This document shows positions 17,928 through 26,426 of a stretch of DNA of 64,000 nucleotides, one piece after another (position 1 is the stretch's first letter; each line of letters starts with the position of its first letter). A program made the translations under genes and the position numbers. The stretch is from Streptomyces pinistramenti (lineage in GTDB: Bacteria > Actinomycetota > Actinomycetes > Streptomycetales > Streptomycetaceae). Where the stretch lies: NCBI RefSeq assembly GCF_020564935.1, contig NZ_JAJCXB010000009.1:1-64000 (forward strand). Direction: 5' to 3'. The notes beneath the pieces were generated by a model. The model saw only the letters and a program-made list of their open reading frames with translations. It had not been told where the DNA came from and did no database searches.

Positions 17928-18839
17928 ATGCCGGCCGACGTCCACCAGCACATCTGGCCACCCGATTTCACCGCCCTGCTGCGCGCCCGCACCGCACCGC
18001 CGCGGCTGGACGGCTGGACGCTGCACCTGCCGGGCGAGGCCCCGTATGCCGTCGACCCGGCCGACCACGACATCGGCGCCCGGCAGCGCCTCGCCCGCGC
18101 CGACGGGCTCGACCTGGCGCTGGTCTCGCTCTCCAGCCCGCTGGGCATCGAGTATCTGCCGCCCGACGAGGCCGCACCGCTGCTCGCCGCGTTCCACGAC
18201 GGCGCGCTCGCCCTGCCCGCGCCGTTCGGCGTCTGGGCCTCGCCCTGCCTGTCCGCGCCCCGGCCTGACCCCGGGCCCGTGCGGCGCCTGCTCGCCCGCG
18301 GCTGCGCCGGCCTGCAACTCCCGGCCACCGCGCTGCTCGACGCCGCCGGATGGGAGCGCTGCGCCCCGCTGATCGACGCCGCCACGGAGCTGGACCGGCC
18401 GCTGTTCATCCACCCCGGCACGGCCCCGCCCGCGGGCGCGGCACCGGCCTGGTGGCCCGCCCTGGTCCCGTACGTCCAGCAGCTGCACGCCTCCTGGTTC
18501 GCGTTCCGCGCCTTCGGCAGGCCGCGCCATCCGCGGCTGCGGGTCTGCTTCGCCGCACTGGCCGGCCTCGCCCCGCTGCACGGCGAGCGGCTGGCCGCAC
18601 GCGGCGGCCGGGACCGCGGCCGGGTCGACACCGCCGCGTTCTACGAGACCTCGTCGTACGGGACGCGGGCGGTGGACGCGCTGGTACGGGCCGTCGGCAT
18701 CGACGTCGTCGTCAGCGGCAGCGACCGCCCCTATGCCCGGCCCGCCCTTCCCGACCTGGGCGCGGAGGCCGCCCTGCACGCCCTGCGCACCGTCAACCCG
18801 GCCCGCCTGCTGGGCCCGGCGAAAGGAGCCCGCCCATGA
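17928..18839 (+). CDS. Amidohydrolase family 2 (ACMSD-like) protein
   Basis: A 303-aa TIM-barrel metal hydrolase or decarboxylase. The family signature is present: the N-terminal HQH in DVHQHIWPP, FIHPG with the third metal His, and the late SGSDRPY carrying the metal Asp. The expected extra His around the middle is not obvious, since the strand reads VCFAALAGLAPLHGERL. GGGAG stands before the chosen ATG; an upstream in-frame ATG has no site. Its stop overlaps the start of the cysteine dioxygenase gene (ATGA). The substrate is unknown. Confidence 0.8.
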   Translation: MPADVHQHIWPPDFTALLRARTAPPRLDGWTLHLPGEAPYAVDPADHDIGARQRLARADGLDLALVSLSSPLGIEYLPPDEAAPLLAAFHDGALALPAPFGVWASPCLSAPRPDPGPVRRLLARGCAGLQLPATALLDAAGWERCAPLIDAATELDRPLFIHPGTAPPAGAAPAWWPALVPYVQQLHASWFAFRAFGRPRHPRLRVCFAALAGLAPLHGERLAARGGRDRGRVDTAAFYETSSYGTRAVDALVRAVGIDVVVSGSDRPYARPALPDLGAEAALHALRTVNPARLLGPAKGARP

Positions 18840-19381
18840 ACCGTCCCGCCCCCGACCAGGCCGTCCGCGCCCCCGAGCCGTTCGCCTCGCTGCCCGAACG
18901 CCCCCTAGGCAAGCGCGAGTTGCAGGACCTGGTCGACGCTCTCGCCGCCCGCCCCGGACTGTGGCGCACGCAGGTCGCCTTCTCCGACACCGAGCGGCAC
19001 TACGCCTCGCTGTACCGCGACGCGTACGTCGACATCTGGCTGCTGTGCTGGACCCGGCGCAACGACACCGGCTGGCACGACCACGACCTCTCGTCCGGCG
19101 CGGTCCGCGTCGTCCAGGGCGCGCTGACCGAGACCAACCCGCGGATCGGCGGGGAACACCTGGCCACGACGGTCGGCGCGGGCACCTCGTTCTGCTTCGG
19201 GCCCGACCACATCCACCGGCTCTCCGGCGCCACCGACGACGCCGTCTCCGTGCACGCCTACTCGCCGCCGCTGTGGCGCCTGGGCCAGTACGACATCACC
19301 GAGGACGGGCTGATGCGCCGGCGCTCGGTGTCGTACGCGGATGAACTCCGGCCGGTCGAATCCCCGTCGCCGGCCGCCTGA
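18836..19381 (+). CDS. Cysteine dioxygenase type I
   Basis: A 181-aa cupin that should oxidise L-cysteine or a related thiol to the sulfinate with an iron centre. The 3-His site is visible: WHDHDLSSGAVRVVQGALTE gives the first two His and FGPDHIHRL the third. YSPPL near the end supplies a family Tyr region. AAAGGAG precedes the ATG, which overlaps the amidohydrolase stop. It is co-transcribed with the amidohydrolase under probable LacI control. Bacterial relatives can also use 3-mercaptopropionate, so the substrate is not certain. Confidence 0.87.
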   Translation: MNRPAPDQAVRAPEPFASLPERPLGKRELQDLVDALAARPGLWRTQVAFSDTERHYASLYRDAYVDIWLLCWTRRNDTGWHDHDLSSGAVRVVQGALTETNPRIGGEHLATTVGAGTSFCFGPDHIHRLSGATDDAVSVHAYSPPLWRLGQYDITEDGLMRRRSVSYADELRPVESPSPAA

Positions 19382-19487
19382 CCTGCGCGGACGTGGCGTC
19401 GCTGCGGCATCGCCGCGGCGCCGTCCGCGCCCCGGCCGACAGAAATCGGGCTCCACCTATTGACCTTCCATTCACACTGCGTTGATC

Positions 19488-19505
19488 CTGCATGAATCCA
19501 TACAG
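19488..19505 (+). promoter_or_regulatory. Palindromic operator CTGCAT-N6-ATACAG upstream of the permease
   Basis: Near copy of the site upstream of the lyase homologue, with the same TTCCATTCAC box 12 bases to its left. A TTGACC (-35-like) lies at 19460. The site ends 14 bases before the permease ATG. Confidence 0.55.
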
Positions 19506-19519
19506 TGAGGTGGCGCAAC

Positions 19520-20947
19520 ATGGCAGGCGTGGTGGAACGGCGGTCGATCGATGTCGTCCCGGACAGCGAACGGCACGGCAATGCCTTCAGCCAGTTCACC
19601 CTCTGGCTCGGCGCCAACCTCCAGATCACCGCCGTCGTCACCGGCGCGCTGGCCGTCGTCTTCGGGGCGACGGCCTTCTGGGCACTGATCGGGCTGCTTC
19701 TGGGCAATCTCGTGGGCGGGGCGGTGATGGCACTGCACTCCGCGCAGGGCCCACGGCTCGGCCTGCCGCAGATGATCACCTCGCGGGCACAGTTCGGCGT
19801 CCGCGGCGCCGTCGTCCCGCTCGCCCTGGTCATCGTGATGTACATCGGCTTCTTCGCCAGCGGCAGCGTGCTGGCCGGGCAGGCGGTGGGCGAGCTGACC
19901 CATCTCGGCGCGACCCCCGGCATCATCCTGTTCGCCGCCGTCACCGCCTTCGCCGCGGCGGTCGGCTACCGGCTCATCCACGTACTCGGCCGGGTCGCCG
20001 GGCTGGTCTGCGCCCTCGCCTTCGTCTACCTCGGCATCCGCCTCCTCGACCGCGCCGACCTCGCCGACCTCCTCCACGACCGCGGCTTCGGCCTGCCCGT
20101 CTTCCTCCTCGCCGTCTCGCTCTCGGCGTCCTGGCAGCTGGCGTTCGGCCCGTACGTCGCTGACTACTCGCGCTACCTGCCGCGGCGCACCTCGGCGCGG
20201 GCCACCTTCTGGTGGACGCTGTCCGGCTCGGTGCTGGGCGCGCAGTGGTCGATGACCTTCGGCGCGCTGGCCGCCGCGGCGGCCCCCGGGGCGTTCGTCG
20301 GCCACGAGGTGAGCTACATCGTCGGCCTCGGCGGCGCGGGCCTGATCGCCTCGGTCCTCTACTTCGTCATCGCCTTCGGCAAGCTCACCATCAACATCCT
20401 CAACACCTACGGCGGCTTCATGTCGCTGGTGACCAGCGTCAGCGGCTTCCGCGGGCAGCGCACCCTGACGCCGCGCGCCCGGTCCGCGTACATCTTCGGG
20501 ATCATGGTGGCCGGCACCGCCGTGGCCCTGCTGGGCAAGGACTCGTTCCTCACCTCCTTCAAGGACTTCCTGCTCTTCCTGCTGACCTTCTTCACCCCGT
20601 GGTCGGCGATCAACCTGGCCGACTACTACCTGATCTCCAAGGAGCGCTACGACATCCCGGCGCTCAGCGACCCGGCCGGCCGCTACGGCGCCTGGAACAT
20701 CAAGGCCCTCGCCGCCTACACCATCGGCGTCCTCGCCCAACTGCCGTTCCTGGCCACCGCGTTCTACACCGGACCGCTGGTCGCCCCGCTCGGCGGCGCC
20801 GACATCTCCTGGCTCGTCGGCCTGATCGTGCCCGCCGTCCTGTACTGGACCGTCACCCACCGCGACACCGCGCGGCTGCCGGAAGAACCCGCCGACGACA
20901 CCCGGGCCGCGGCCGCACCGGAGGCGGGGACCACCCCGGCAGGCTGA
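19520..20947 (+). CDS. NCS1-family cytosine/purine-type permease
   Basis: A 475-aa protein with about 12 membrane helices. NCS1 features include the N-terminal NAFSQFTLWLGANLQI, GLPQMITSRAQFGVRGA (helix 3), VADYSRYLP after helix 6 and SAINLADYYLI near helix 10. It imports a nucleobase, allantoin, hydantoin or similar heterocycle with protons or sodium. GTGAGG just upstream supports the ATG at 19520; an in-frame GTG at 19505 would lie in the operator. The shared operator suggests that it supplies the substrate used by the lyase homologue. Confidence 0.88.
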   Translation: MAGVVERRSIDVVPDSERHGNAFSQFTLWLGANLQITAVVTGALAVVFGATAFWALIGLLLGNLVGGAVMALHSAQGPRLGLPQMITSRAQFGVRGAVVPLALVIVMYIGFFASGSVLAGQAVGELTHLGATPGIILFAAVTAFAAAVGYRLIHVLGRVAGLVCALAFVYLGIRLLDRADLADLLHDRGFGLPVFLLAVSLSASWQLAFGPYVADYSRYLPRRTSARATFWWTLSGSVLGAQWSMTFGALAAAAAPGAFVGHEVSYIVGLGGAGLIASVLYFVIAFGKLTINILNTYGGFMSLVTSVSGFRGQRTLTPRARSAYIFGIMVAGTAVALLGKDSFLTSFKDFLLFLLTFFTPWSAINLADYYLISKERYDIPALSDPAGRYGAWNIKALAAYTIGVLAQLPFLATAFYTGPLVAPLGGADISWLVGLIVPAVLYWTVTHRDTARLPEEPADDTRAAAAPEAGTTPAG

Positions 20948-21017
20948 CCGCCGCCCGTCAGGAAGAGGGGTGCTGGCCCTACCGCGCGGGCCCGCCCCCG
21001 TCCGTAATCTCGGTTCC

Positions 21018-21437
21018 ATGGCGACCCACGACCCCGAACTTGCCGACGAACTCGGCGCGACCCTCCGGGCCCGCAAGGACCTGGGCCCCGATTACGAGGC
21101 GGAGCTGACCGACGCCTTCCTGGAGAAGCTGGAGCGGACCGTCGACCAGCGCGTCCGGCGGGGGCTTGCGCAGTCCCAGCTCCAGGTGGCCCGTTCCGGC
21201 CGCCAGGACCGCGGCCCCGGCACGGGCGCGCCCTTCGGCGACGGCACGTTCGCCGCACGCTTCGGCTTCGTCACGGTCTCCCTGGTCCTGGCCGTCCCGC
21301 TGTCGGCAATCGCCGTGGTCAACGCCGGCCTGACCGGGCTGCTGGTGTGCTGGGCCGGCATCGTCGGCGTCAACGCCGCGCACAGCACGAATGCCGCCGG
21401 TCTGCTCCGCCCTCCCCGCCACGACAACGGCGCGTAG
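21018..21437 (+). CDS. Small integral membrane protein
   Basis: A 139-aa protein. Residues 1-65 are soluble, charged and probably helical (ELADELGATLRARKDLG, AELTDAFLEKLERTVDQRV). Two membrane helices follow (FGFVTVSLVLAVPLSAIAVV and LTGLLVCWAGIVGVNAAHS). The soluble part resembles short helical regions common in actinobacterial membrane proteins, but I do not recognise a function. Confidence 0.7.
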   Translation: MATHDPELADELGATLRARKDLGPDYEAELTDAFLEKLERTVDQRVRRGLAQSQLQVARSGRQDRGPGTGAPFGDGTFAARFGFVTVSLVLAVPLSAIAVVNAGLTGLLVCWAGIVGVNAAHSTNAAGLLRPPRHDNGA

Positions 21438-21470
21438 CGGAGCCGGGCCCCGCGCCGGGAAAAAGAAGGT

Positions 21471-21525
21471 GCGGGGACCGCCTCACCCCGGCCGGGGCCG
21501 GGGGCGGGACGACGGCGGTCCCCGC
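21471..21525. terminator. Terminator-like hairpin
   Basis: A 12-bp perfect outer stem (21471-21482 with 21514-21525) encloses another GC-rich hairpin. It lies between the convergent membrane-protein gene and the cystathionine beta-synthase gene. Confidence 0.6.
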
Positions 21526-21718
21526 GAGGGACGTGTCCGGGCCAGGGCCGGACAGGACGTCCTGACGATGGCGGAGGCCCGGGAGCCGCTCCGGAGTTCC
21601 GTATCGCCGTGCTCAGTAATCTGCCCGACCCGTGTTAAGCCCGTGCTGCGGGCACATGACGCCTGCGTACCTCCTGCGCGGGCCCGGCGTTCACCTCGCC
21701 GGCGCCCGCCCCCGGCCG

Positions 21719-23107
21719 CTACTTGCCGGCCTCCCGCGCCAGGTACGCCAGCAGGTCCTGCCGGCTCACCACGCCCTTCGGCTTGCCTTCGACGAGGACG
21801 ATGGCCGCGTCGGCGCCTTCCAGGACCGCCATCAGGTCGGCGACCGGCTCACCCGAGCCGACCTGCGGGAGCGGCGCGCACATGTGCTTCTCCAGCGGGT
21901 CCGACAGGGAGGCACGCTGGGCGAACAGGGCATCGAGCAGCTCGCGTTCGACGACCGAGCCGACGACCTCGGCGGCCATCACGTCCGGGTGCCCGGCACC
22001 CGGCTTGACGATCGGCATCTGCGAGACGCCGTACTCGCGCAGCACGTCGATCGCCTCGCCGACCGTCTCCTCGGGGTGCATGTGCACGAGCGAGGGCAGT
22101 GCGCCCTCCTTGTGCGCCAGCACCTCGCCGACCCGGGCCGCGGCGCCGCTGCCCTCCAGGAAGCCGTAGTCCGCCATCCACTCGTCGTTGAAGATCTTGG
22201 AGAGATAGCCGCGGCCGCTGTCCGGCAGCAGGACCACGACGACGTCGTCCGGGCCGAGCCGGGAGGCGACCTCCAGACCGGCCACGACCGCCATCCCGCA
22301 GGAGCCGCCGACCAGCAGGCCCTCCTCCTTGGCCAGGCGCCGGGTCATCTGGAAGGCGTCCTTGTCCGACACCGCCACGATCTCGTCGGCGACGGTGCGG
22401 TCGTAGGCGGTCGGCCAGAAGTCCTCGCCGACCCCCTCGATCAGGTACGGGCGCCCGGAGCCGCCGCTGTAGACGGAGCCCTCCGGGTCGGCGCCGATGA
22501 CCCGCACCCGGCCCTCGCTGGCGTCCTTCAGATAGCGGCCGGTGCCGCTGATGGTGCCGCCGGTGCCGACACCCGCCACGAAGTGCGTGACGCGGCCCCC
22601 GGTCTGCTCCCACAGCTCGGGGCCGGTCGTCTCGTAGTGCGAACGCGGGTTGTTCGGGTTGCTGTACTGGTCCGGCTTCCAGGCACCCGGCGTCTCGCGC
22701 ACCAGCCGGTCCGAGACGTTGTAGTACGAGTCCGGGTGCTCGGGGTCCACCGCGGTCGGGCAGACCACGACCTCGGCGCCGTACGCCCGCAGCACGTTGA
22801 TCTTGTCCGTCGAGACCTTGTCAGGGCAGACGAAAATGCACTTGTAACCCTTCTGCTGGGCCACGATCGCCAGCCCCACGCCGGTGTTGCCCGACGTCGG
22901 CTCGACGATGGTGCCGCCCGGCTGCAACTCGCCCGACTCCTCGGCGGCCTCGATCATCCGCACCGCGATCCGGTCCTTGACCGATCCGCCCGGGTTGAAG
23001 TACTCGACCTTCACCAGGACGGTCGCCTGGATCCCTCGGGTGACGTTGTTGAGCCGCACGAGCGGGGTGTTGCCGACTAGCTCAATCATCGATTCGTAAA
23101 ACTGCAC
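21719..23107 (-). CDS. cbs: Cystathionine beta-synthase with C-terminal CBS domain pair
   Basis: A 462-aa PLP enzyme of the cysteine-synthase superfamily that condenses serine and homocysteine to cystathionine. NTPLVRLNN, the PLP lysine in NPGGSVKDR, EPTSGNTGVG, GVGTGGTISGTGRYL and VGGSCGMAV are all present. Two CBS motifs follow (about residues 330-460), which may bind adenosyl ligands. The start is a GTG at 23107 with GGAG six bases upstream; the long upstream frame is not coding. Oxygen-sensing haem-binding residues of animal enzymes are not seen. Confidence 0.92.
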   Translation of the reverse strand: MQFYESMIELVGNTPLVRLNNVTRGIQATVLVKVEYFNPGGSVKDRIAVRMIEAAEESGELQPGGTIVEPTSGNTGVGLAIVAQQKGYKCIFVCPDKVSTDKINVLRAYGAEVVVCPTAVDPEHPDSYYNVSDRLVRETPGAWKPDQYSNPNNPRSHYETTGPELWEQTGGRVTHFVAGVGTGGTISGTGRYLKDASEGRVRVIGADPEGSVYSGGSGRPYLIEGVGEDFWPTAYDRTVADEIVAVSDKDAFQMTRRLAKEEGLLVGGSCGMAVVAGLEVASRLGPDDVVVVLLPDSGRGYLSKIFNDEWMADYGFLEGSGAAARVGEVLAHKEGALPSLVHMHPEETVGEAIDVLREYGVSQMPIVKPGAGHPDVMAAEVVGSVVERELLDALFAQRASLSDPLEKHMCAPLPQVGSGEPVADLMAVLEGADAAIVLVEGKPKGVVSRQDLLAYLAREAGK

Positions 23108-23291
23108 GGTGGTCTCCGCGGTCGGGGGCACGCTGTCCTGCGCCCGTCCTGCCAGCCTATTGCCCGTCCCGTGCGTTGCGTTCGGTGCGCTACGGGGCAA
23201 CAACTTGTTGTACGAGTTCCCGCCGTTTTCCGGAGCGCGCCGGCCGACCCGGCATGGCGCACCACGCACTGCACGGGGAGGTGCCCGGCCT

Positions 23292-24305
23292 ATGCCGATG
23301 ACGTTGTCCAGGGCGAGAGTGGCCCGGCGGATCGCGACCGCCGCCGCGCTCGGCGGCAGTGGGATCGGGCTGCTCGGGGTGGCCGCCGCCGGACTGCTGC
23401 TGACCGAGGTCCGGCTGGCCCGCCGTACCGTCGGCGGCTCCAAGGAAACCCCGCCGAGCGCCGACGGCCGCTACGGCGCCGCCTTCGGCCACCGCACCGG
23501 CCAGGCGCCGCTGCGGCTCGGCTTCCTCGGCGACTCCACCGCCGCCGGACAGGGCGTGCGCCGCGCCCGCGAGACACCGGGCGCACTGCTCGCCTCCGGC
23601 CTCGCCGCGCTGTCCGAGCGGCCGGTGGACTTCCGCAACGTCGCCCTGCCCGGCGCCCAGTCCGACGACCTCGAACGCCAGGTGGATCTGCTGCTCGCGG
23701 AGGGCACGCAGGCACCGGACGTCTGCGTCATCATGATCGGCGCCAACGACGTCACCCACCGGATGCCGCCGGCCCGCTCGGTCCGCCACCTGTCGGACGC
23801 GGTGCGCAGGCTGCGCGCGGCGGACTGCGAGGTGGTGGTCGGCACCTGCCCTGACATGGGGACCATCGAGCCGGTCTACCAGCCGCTGCGCTGGGTGGCC
23901 CGGCGGCTGTCCCGGCAGCTCGCGGCGGCGCAGACGATCGGGGTGGTCGAGAGCGGCGGCCGTACGGTCTCGCTCGGCGACCTGCTGGGGCCCGAGTTCG
24001 AGGCGCGTCCGCGTGAGCTGTTCGGGCCGGACAACTACCACCCGTCGGCGGAGGGCTACGCCACCGCCGCGATGGCCGTGCTGCCCACGCTGTGCGCCTC
24101 GCTCGGCCTGTGGCCGGAGAGCGAGCGCCCGGAGGAGGCCAGGCGCGAGGGCATCCTGCCCGTCGAACAGGCCGCTGCCGAGGCCGCGTCCGAGGGCGGC
24201 ACGGAGGTCGCCGCCACCCGTGCACCGTGGGCACTGCTCAAGCACCGCAGGCGGCACCGGCTGCCGTCGCCCGAGGAAACGGACCAGCCGCCGGTCGTCC
24301 CATGA
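23292..24305 (+). CDS. SGNH/GDSL hydrolase with N-terminal membrane anchor
   Basis: A 337-aa protein. An N-terminal helix (about residues 18-38) is an anchor or uncleaved signal. The SGNH blocks are seen in order: GFLGDSTAAGQG with the catalytic Ser, NVALPGAQSDD (Gly block), MIGANDVTH (Asn block) and DNYHPSAEGYA with the catalytic Asp and His. The last 70 residues are charged and disordered. It probably acts on an ester outside the membrane. It is divergent from the cystathionine beta-synthase gene. Confidence 0.88.
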   Translation: MPMTLSRARVARRIATAAALGGSGIGLLGVAAAGLLLTEVRLARRTVGGSKETPPSADGRYGAAFGHRTGQAPLRLGFLGDSTAAGQGVRRARETPGALLASGLAALSERPVDFRNVALPGAQSDDLERQVDLLLAEGTQAPDVCVIMIGANDVTHRMPPARSVRHLSDAVRRLRAADCEVVVGTCPDMGTIEPVYQPLRWVARRLSRQLAAAQTIGVVESGGRTVSLGDLLGPEFEARPRELFGPDNYHPSAEGYATAAMAVLPTLCASLGLWPESERPEEARREGILPVEQAAAEAASEGGTEVAATRAPWALLKHRRRHRLPSPEETDQPPVVP

Positions 24306-24391
24306 GCCGTACGGGCCGGGCACTCAAGGGGCGCCGCGCGGCCACGGCGTCCCTCTCCGCGTCTTCGCCCGGACCGGCACCCGCCCACGCA

Positions 24392-24405
24392 TAAGCGCTC
24401 GCTTA
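24392..24405 (+). promoter_or_regulatory. TetR-type palindrome upstream of the thiolase
   Basis: TAAGCG-CT-CGCTTA is a perfect 6+2+6 palindrome, 160 bases before the thiolase start. Palindromes of this form are bound by TetR-family regulators of fatty-acid breakdown in actinobacteria, which fits the downstream gene. No TetR gene is in the window. Confidence 0.5.
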
Positions 24406-24565
24406 GAAAAGAGTTCCGCATCACAGCACGCACCCCGTGACCTCTGCGGTACGTACCGGTAACTTCCCTCACAGTCTCTGCCCGCCGCCTCGACGGGGCC
24501 GCCGCGCCCCCTGCGCCCTGCACCCGCTCGACCGCACCGCACCCTCTCGACCTCATGGAGCCGTG

Positions 24566-25786
24566 ATGCCCGAAGCCGTGATCGTCTCAGCCGCCCGCTC
24601 CCCGATCGGCCGCGCCTTCAAGGGCTCGCTCAAGGACCTGCGGCCCGACGACCTGACCGCGCACATCATCGAGGCCGCGCTGGCCAAGGTGCCCGAGCTG
24701 GACCCGGCCGACATCGACGACCTGATGCTCGGCTGCGGCCTGCCCGGCGGCGAGCAGGGCCACAACCTCGGCCGGATCGTGGCCGTCCGGATGGGGATGG
24801 ACCACCTGCCGGGCTGCACCGTCACCCGCTACTGTTCCTCCTCCCTCCAGACGACCCGCATGGCGCTGCACGCCATCAAGGCGGGCGAGGGCGACGTCTT
24901 CATCTCGGCCGGCGTCGAGACCGTCTCCCGTTCCGTGAACGGCAGCTCCGACGGCATGCCCGGCACCCACAACCCGCTCTTCGCCGACGCCGAGTCCCGC
25001 ACCGCGTCCCGCGCGGAGCAGGAGGGCGCCGGCTGGCACGACCCGCGCGAGGACGGCCTGGTCCCCGACGCGTACATCGCCATGGGCCAGACCGCGGAGA
25101 ACCTCGCCCGCCTCAAGGGCATCACCCGCCAGGACATGGACGCGTTCGGCGTCCGCTCCCAGAACCTCGCCGAGCAGGCCATCAAGGACGGCTTCTGGGA
25201 GCGGGAGATCACGCCGGTCACGCTGCCCGACGGCACGGTCGTCGCCAAGGACGACGGCCCGCGCGCCGGCGTCACCGTCGAGGGCGTCTCCGGCCTCAAG
25301 CCGGTCTTCCGCCCGGACGGTCTGGTGACCGCGGGCAACTGCTGCCCGCTGAACGACGGCGCCGCGGCCCTGGTCGTCATGTCCGACACCAAGGCGCGCG
25401 AGCTGGGCCTGACCCCGCTGGCCCGGATCGTCTCCACCGGCGTCTCCGGCCTCTCGCCCGAGATCATGGGCTACGGCCCGGTCGAGGCCAGCAAGCAGGC
25501 ACTCCGGCGGGCCGGCCTCGCCGTCTCCGACATCGACCTGGTCGAGATCAACGAGGCGTTCGCCGCCCAGGTGATCCCCTCCTACCGCGACCTGGGCATC
25601 GACCTGGACCGGCTGAACGTCAACGGCGGCGCCATCGCCGTCGGCCACCCCTTCGGCATGACGGGCGCCCGCATCACCACCACCCTCATCAACTCCCTTC
25701 AGTGGCACGACAAGCAGTTCGGCCTGGAGACGATGTGCGTGGGCGGCGGCCAGGGCATGGCGATGGTCATCGAGCGGCTGAGCTGA
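24566..25786 (+). CDS. Acetyl-CoA C-acetyltransferase (thiolase)
   Basis: A 406-aa thiolase II. The nucleophilic Cys90 lies in [11 protein letters not shown], then [23 protein letters not shown] with the catalytic His, and [11 protein letters not shown] with the second Cys. It interconverts acetoacetyl-CoA or longer 3-ketoacyl-CoA and acetyl-CoA. GGAG precedes the ATG. Its 3' end, with the stop codon, is repeated in the tandem array that follows. Confidence 0.93.
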   Translation: MPEAVIVSAARSPIGRAFKGSLKDLRPDDLTAHIIEAALAKVPELDPADIDDLMLGCGLPGGEQGHNLGRIVAVRMGMDHLPGCTVTRYCSSSLQTTRMALHAIKAGEGDVFISAGVETVSRSVNGSSDGMPGTHNPLFADAESRTASRAEQEGAGWHDPREDGLVPDAYIAMGQTAENLARLKGITRQDMDAFGVRSQNLAEQAIKDGFWEREITPVTLPDGTVVAKDDGPRAGVTVEGVSGLKPVFRPDGLVTAGNCCPLNDGAAALVVMSDTKARELGLTPLARIVSTGVSGLSPEIMGYGPVEASKQALRRAGLAVSDIDLVEINEAFAAQVIPSYRDLGIDLDRLNVNGGAIAVGHPFGMTGARITTTLINSLQWHDKQFGLETMCVGGGQGMAMVIERLS

Positions 25787-25995
25787 GCCGCAGCGGAGGG
25801 TAGGGGTCGCCTGAGGGACGAAGGCGGCACCTGCCCGCAGCGGAGGCGAAGCCCAGCGCGACCATGAACACGAGCGGCTGAGCTGAGCCGCAGCGGAGGG
25901 TAGGGGTCGCCTGAGGGACGAAGGCGGCACCTGCCCGCAGCGGAGGCGAAGCCCAGCGCGACCATGAACACGAGCGGCTGAGCTGAGCCGCAGCG
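25771..25995 (+). repeat. 100-bp tandem repeat that includes the thiolase 3' end
   Basis: A 100-bp unit begins at 25771, inside the last codons of the thiolase gene, is repeated exactly at 25871 and begins a third time at 25971, where it diverges after about 25 bases. Each copy restores the final codons and TGA of the gene. Looks like slipped replication or unequal recombination. No further gene lies in it. Confidence 0.95.
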
Positions 25996-26017
25996 CGACC
26001 TTGAGCGCGAGCGGCCG

Positions 26018-26060
26018 AGGGTGCGCAGGGACGGGTCAACTCCCCACCCCTGCGCACCCT
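26018..26060 (+). terminator. Thiolase terminator
   Basis: A 13-bp perfect stem (26018-26030 with 26048-26060) with a 17-base loop, right after the tandem repeat. The remaining stretch to 26315 has a short inverted repeat (GGTGAC-N4-GTCACC, 26094-26109) and some weak hairpins, probably the leader of the next unit. Confidence 0.7.
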
Positions 26061-26315
26061 TCGGCGTCGCGCGGGCACGCACGGCGACCCCCTGGTGACG
26101 TGGGTCACCCAGTGACAAGATCGCGACCCAATCGCCGCCAGGATTGTGACCAACGCCCCGAGTAAATCGGGTTCTTGCAGGTCAGCGGGGGGTCACTCGT
26201 TCATACGAGGCCCTAAGGCCCCTCCATTTCGGGACATAGCGCACTGGGAACGGTCGCCGACGACCGGCAGGCTGATGTAGAAGTCGAGGGACATTCTGCT
26301 ATCAGGAGTACGCCA

Positions 26316-26426
26316 GTGAGCGAGCGCAGCAAGGAGGTCCCCGCGGCCGTCGGCCGGGGGCTGACCATCGACAGGCACGCGACCCGCGCATACGGGGCCG
26401 CCGAGCGAAGCGGGGAGGGCGCATGA
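26316..26426 (+). CDS. Small ORF, 36 residues, coupled to the next gene
   Basis: A GTG-started frame with a good AGGAG site seven bases upstream. It encodes a 36-residue hydrophilic peptide (beginning MSERSKEVPAAVGRG) and its TGA overlaps the ATG of the following membrane-anchored gene. The strong site and the exact ATGA overlap support translation. It may be a leader peptide or a small partner protein. It has no recognisable domain. Confidence 0.5.
   Translation: MSERSKEVPAAVGRGLTIDRHATRAYGAAERSGEGA

Noticed and set aside
19472..21076. 534-codon frame opposite the NCS1 permease
   Set aside because: Rich in Gly, Arg, Glu and Asp without any domain; shadow of a membrane protein gene.
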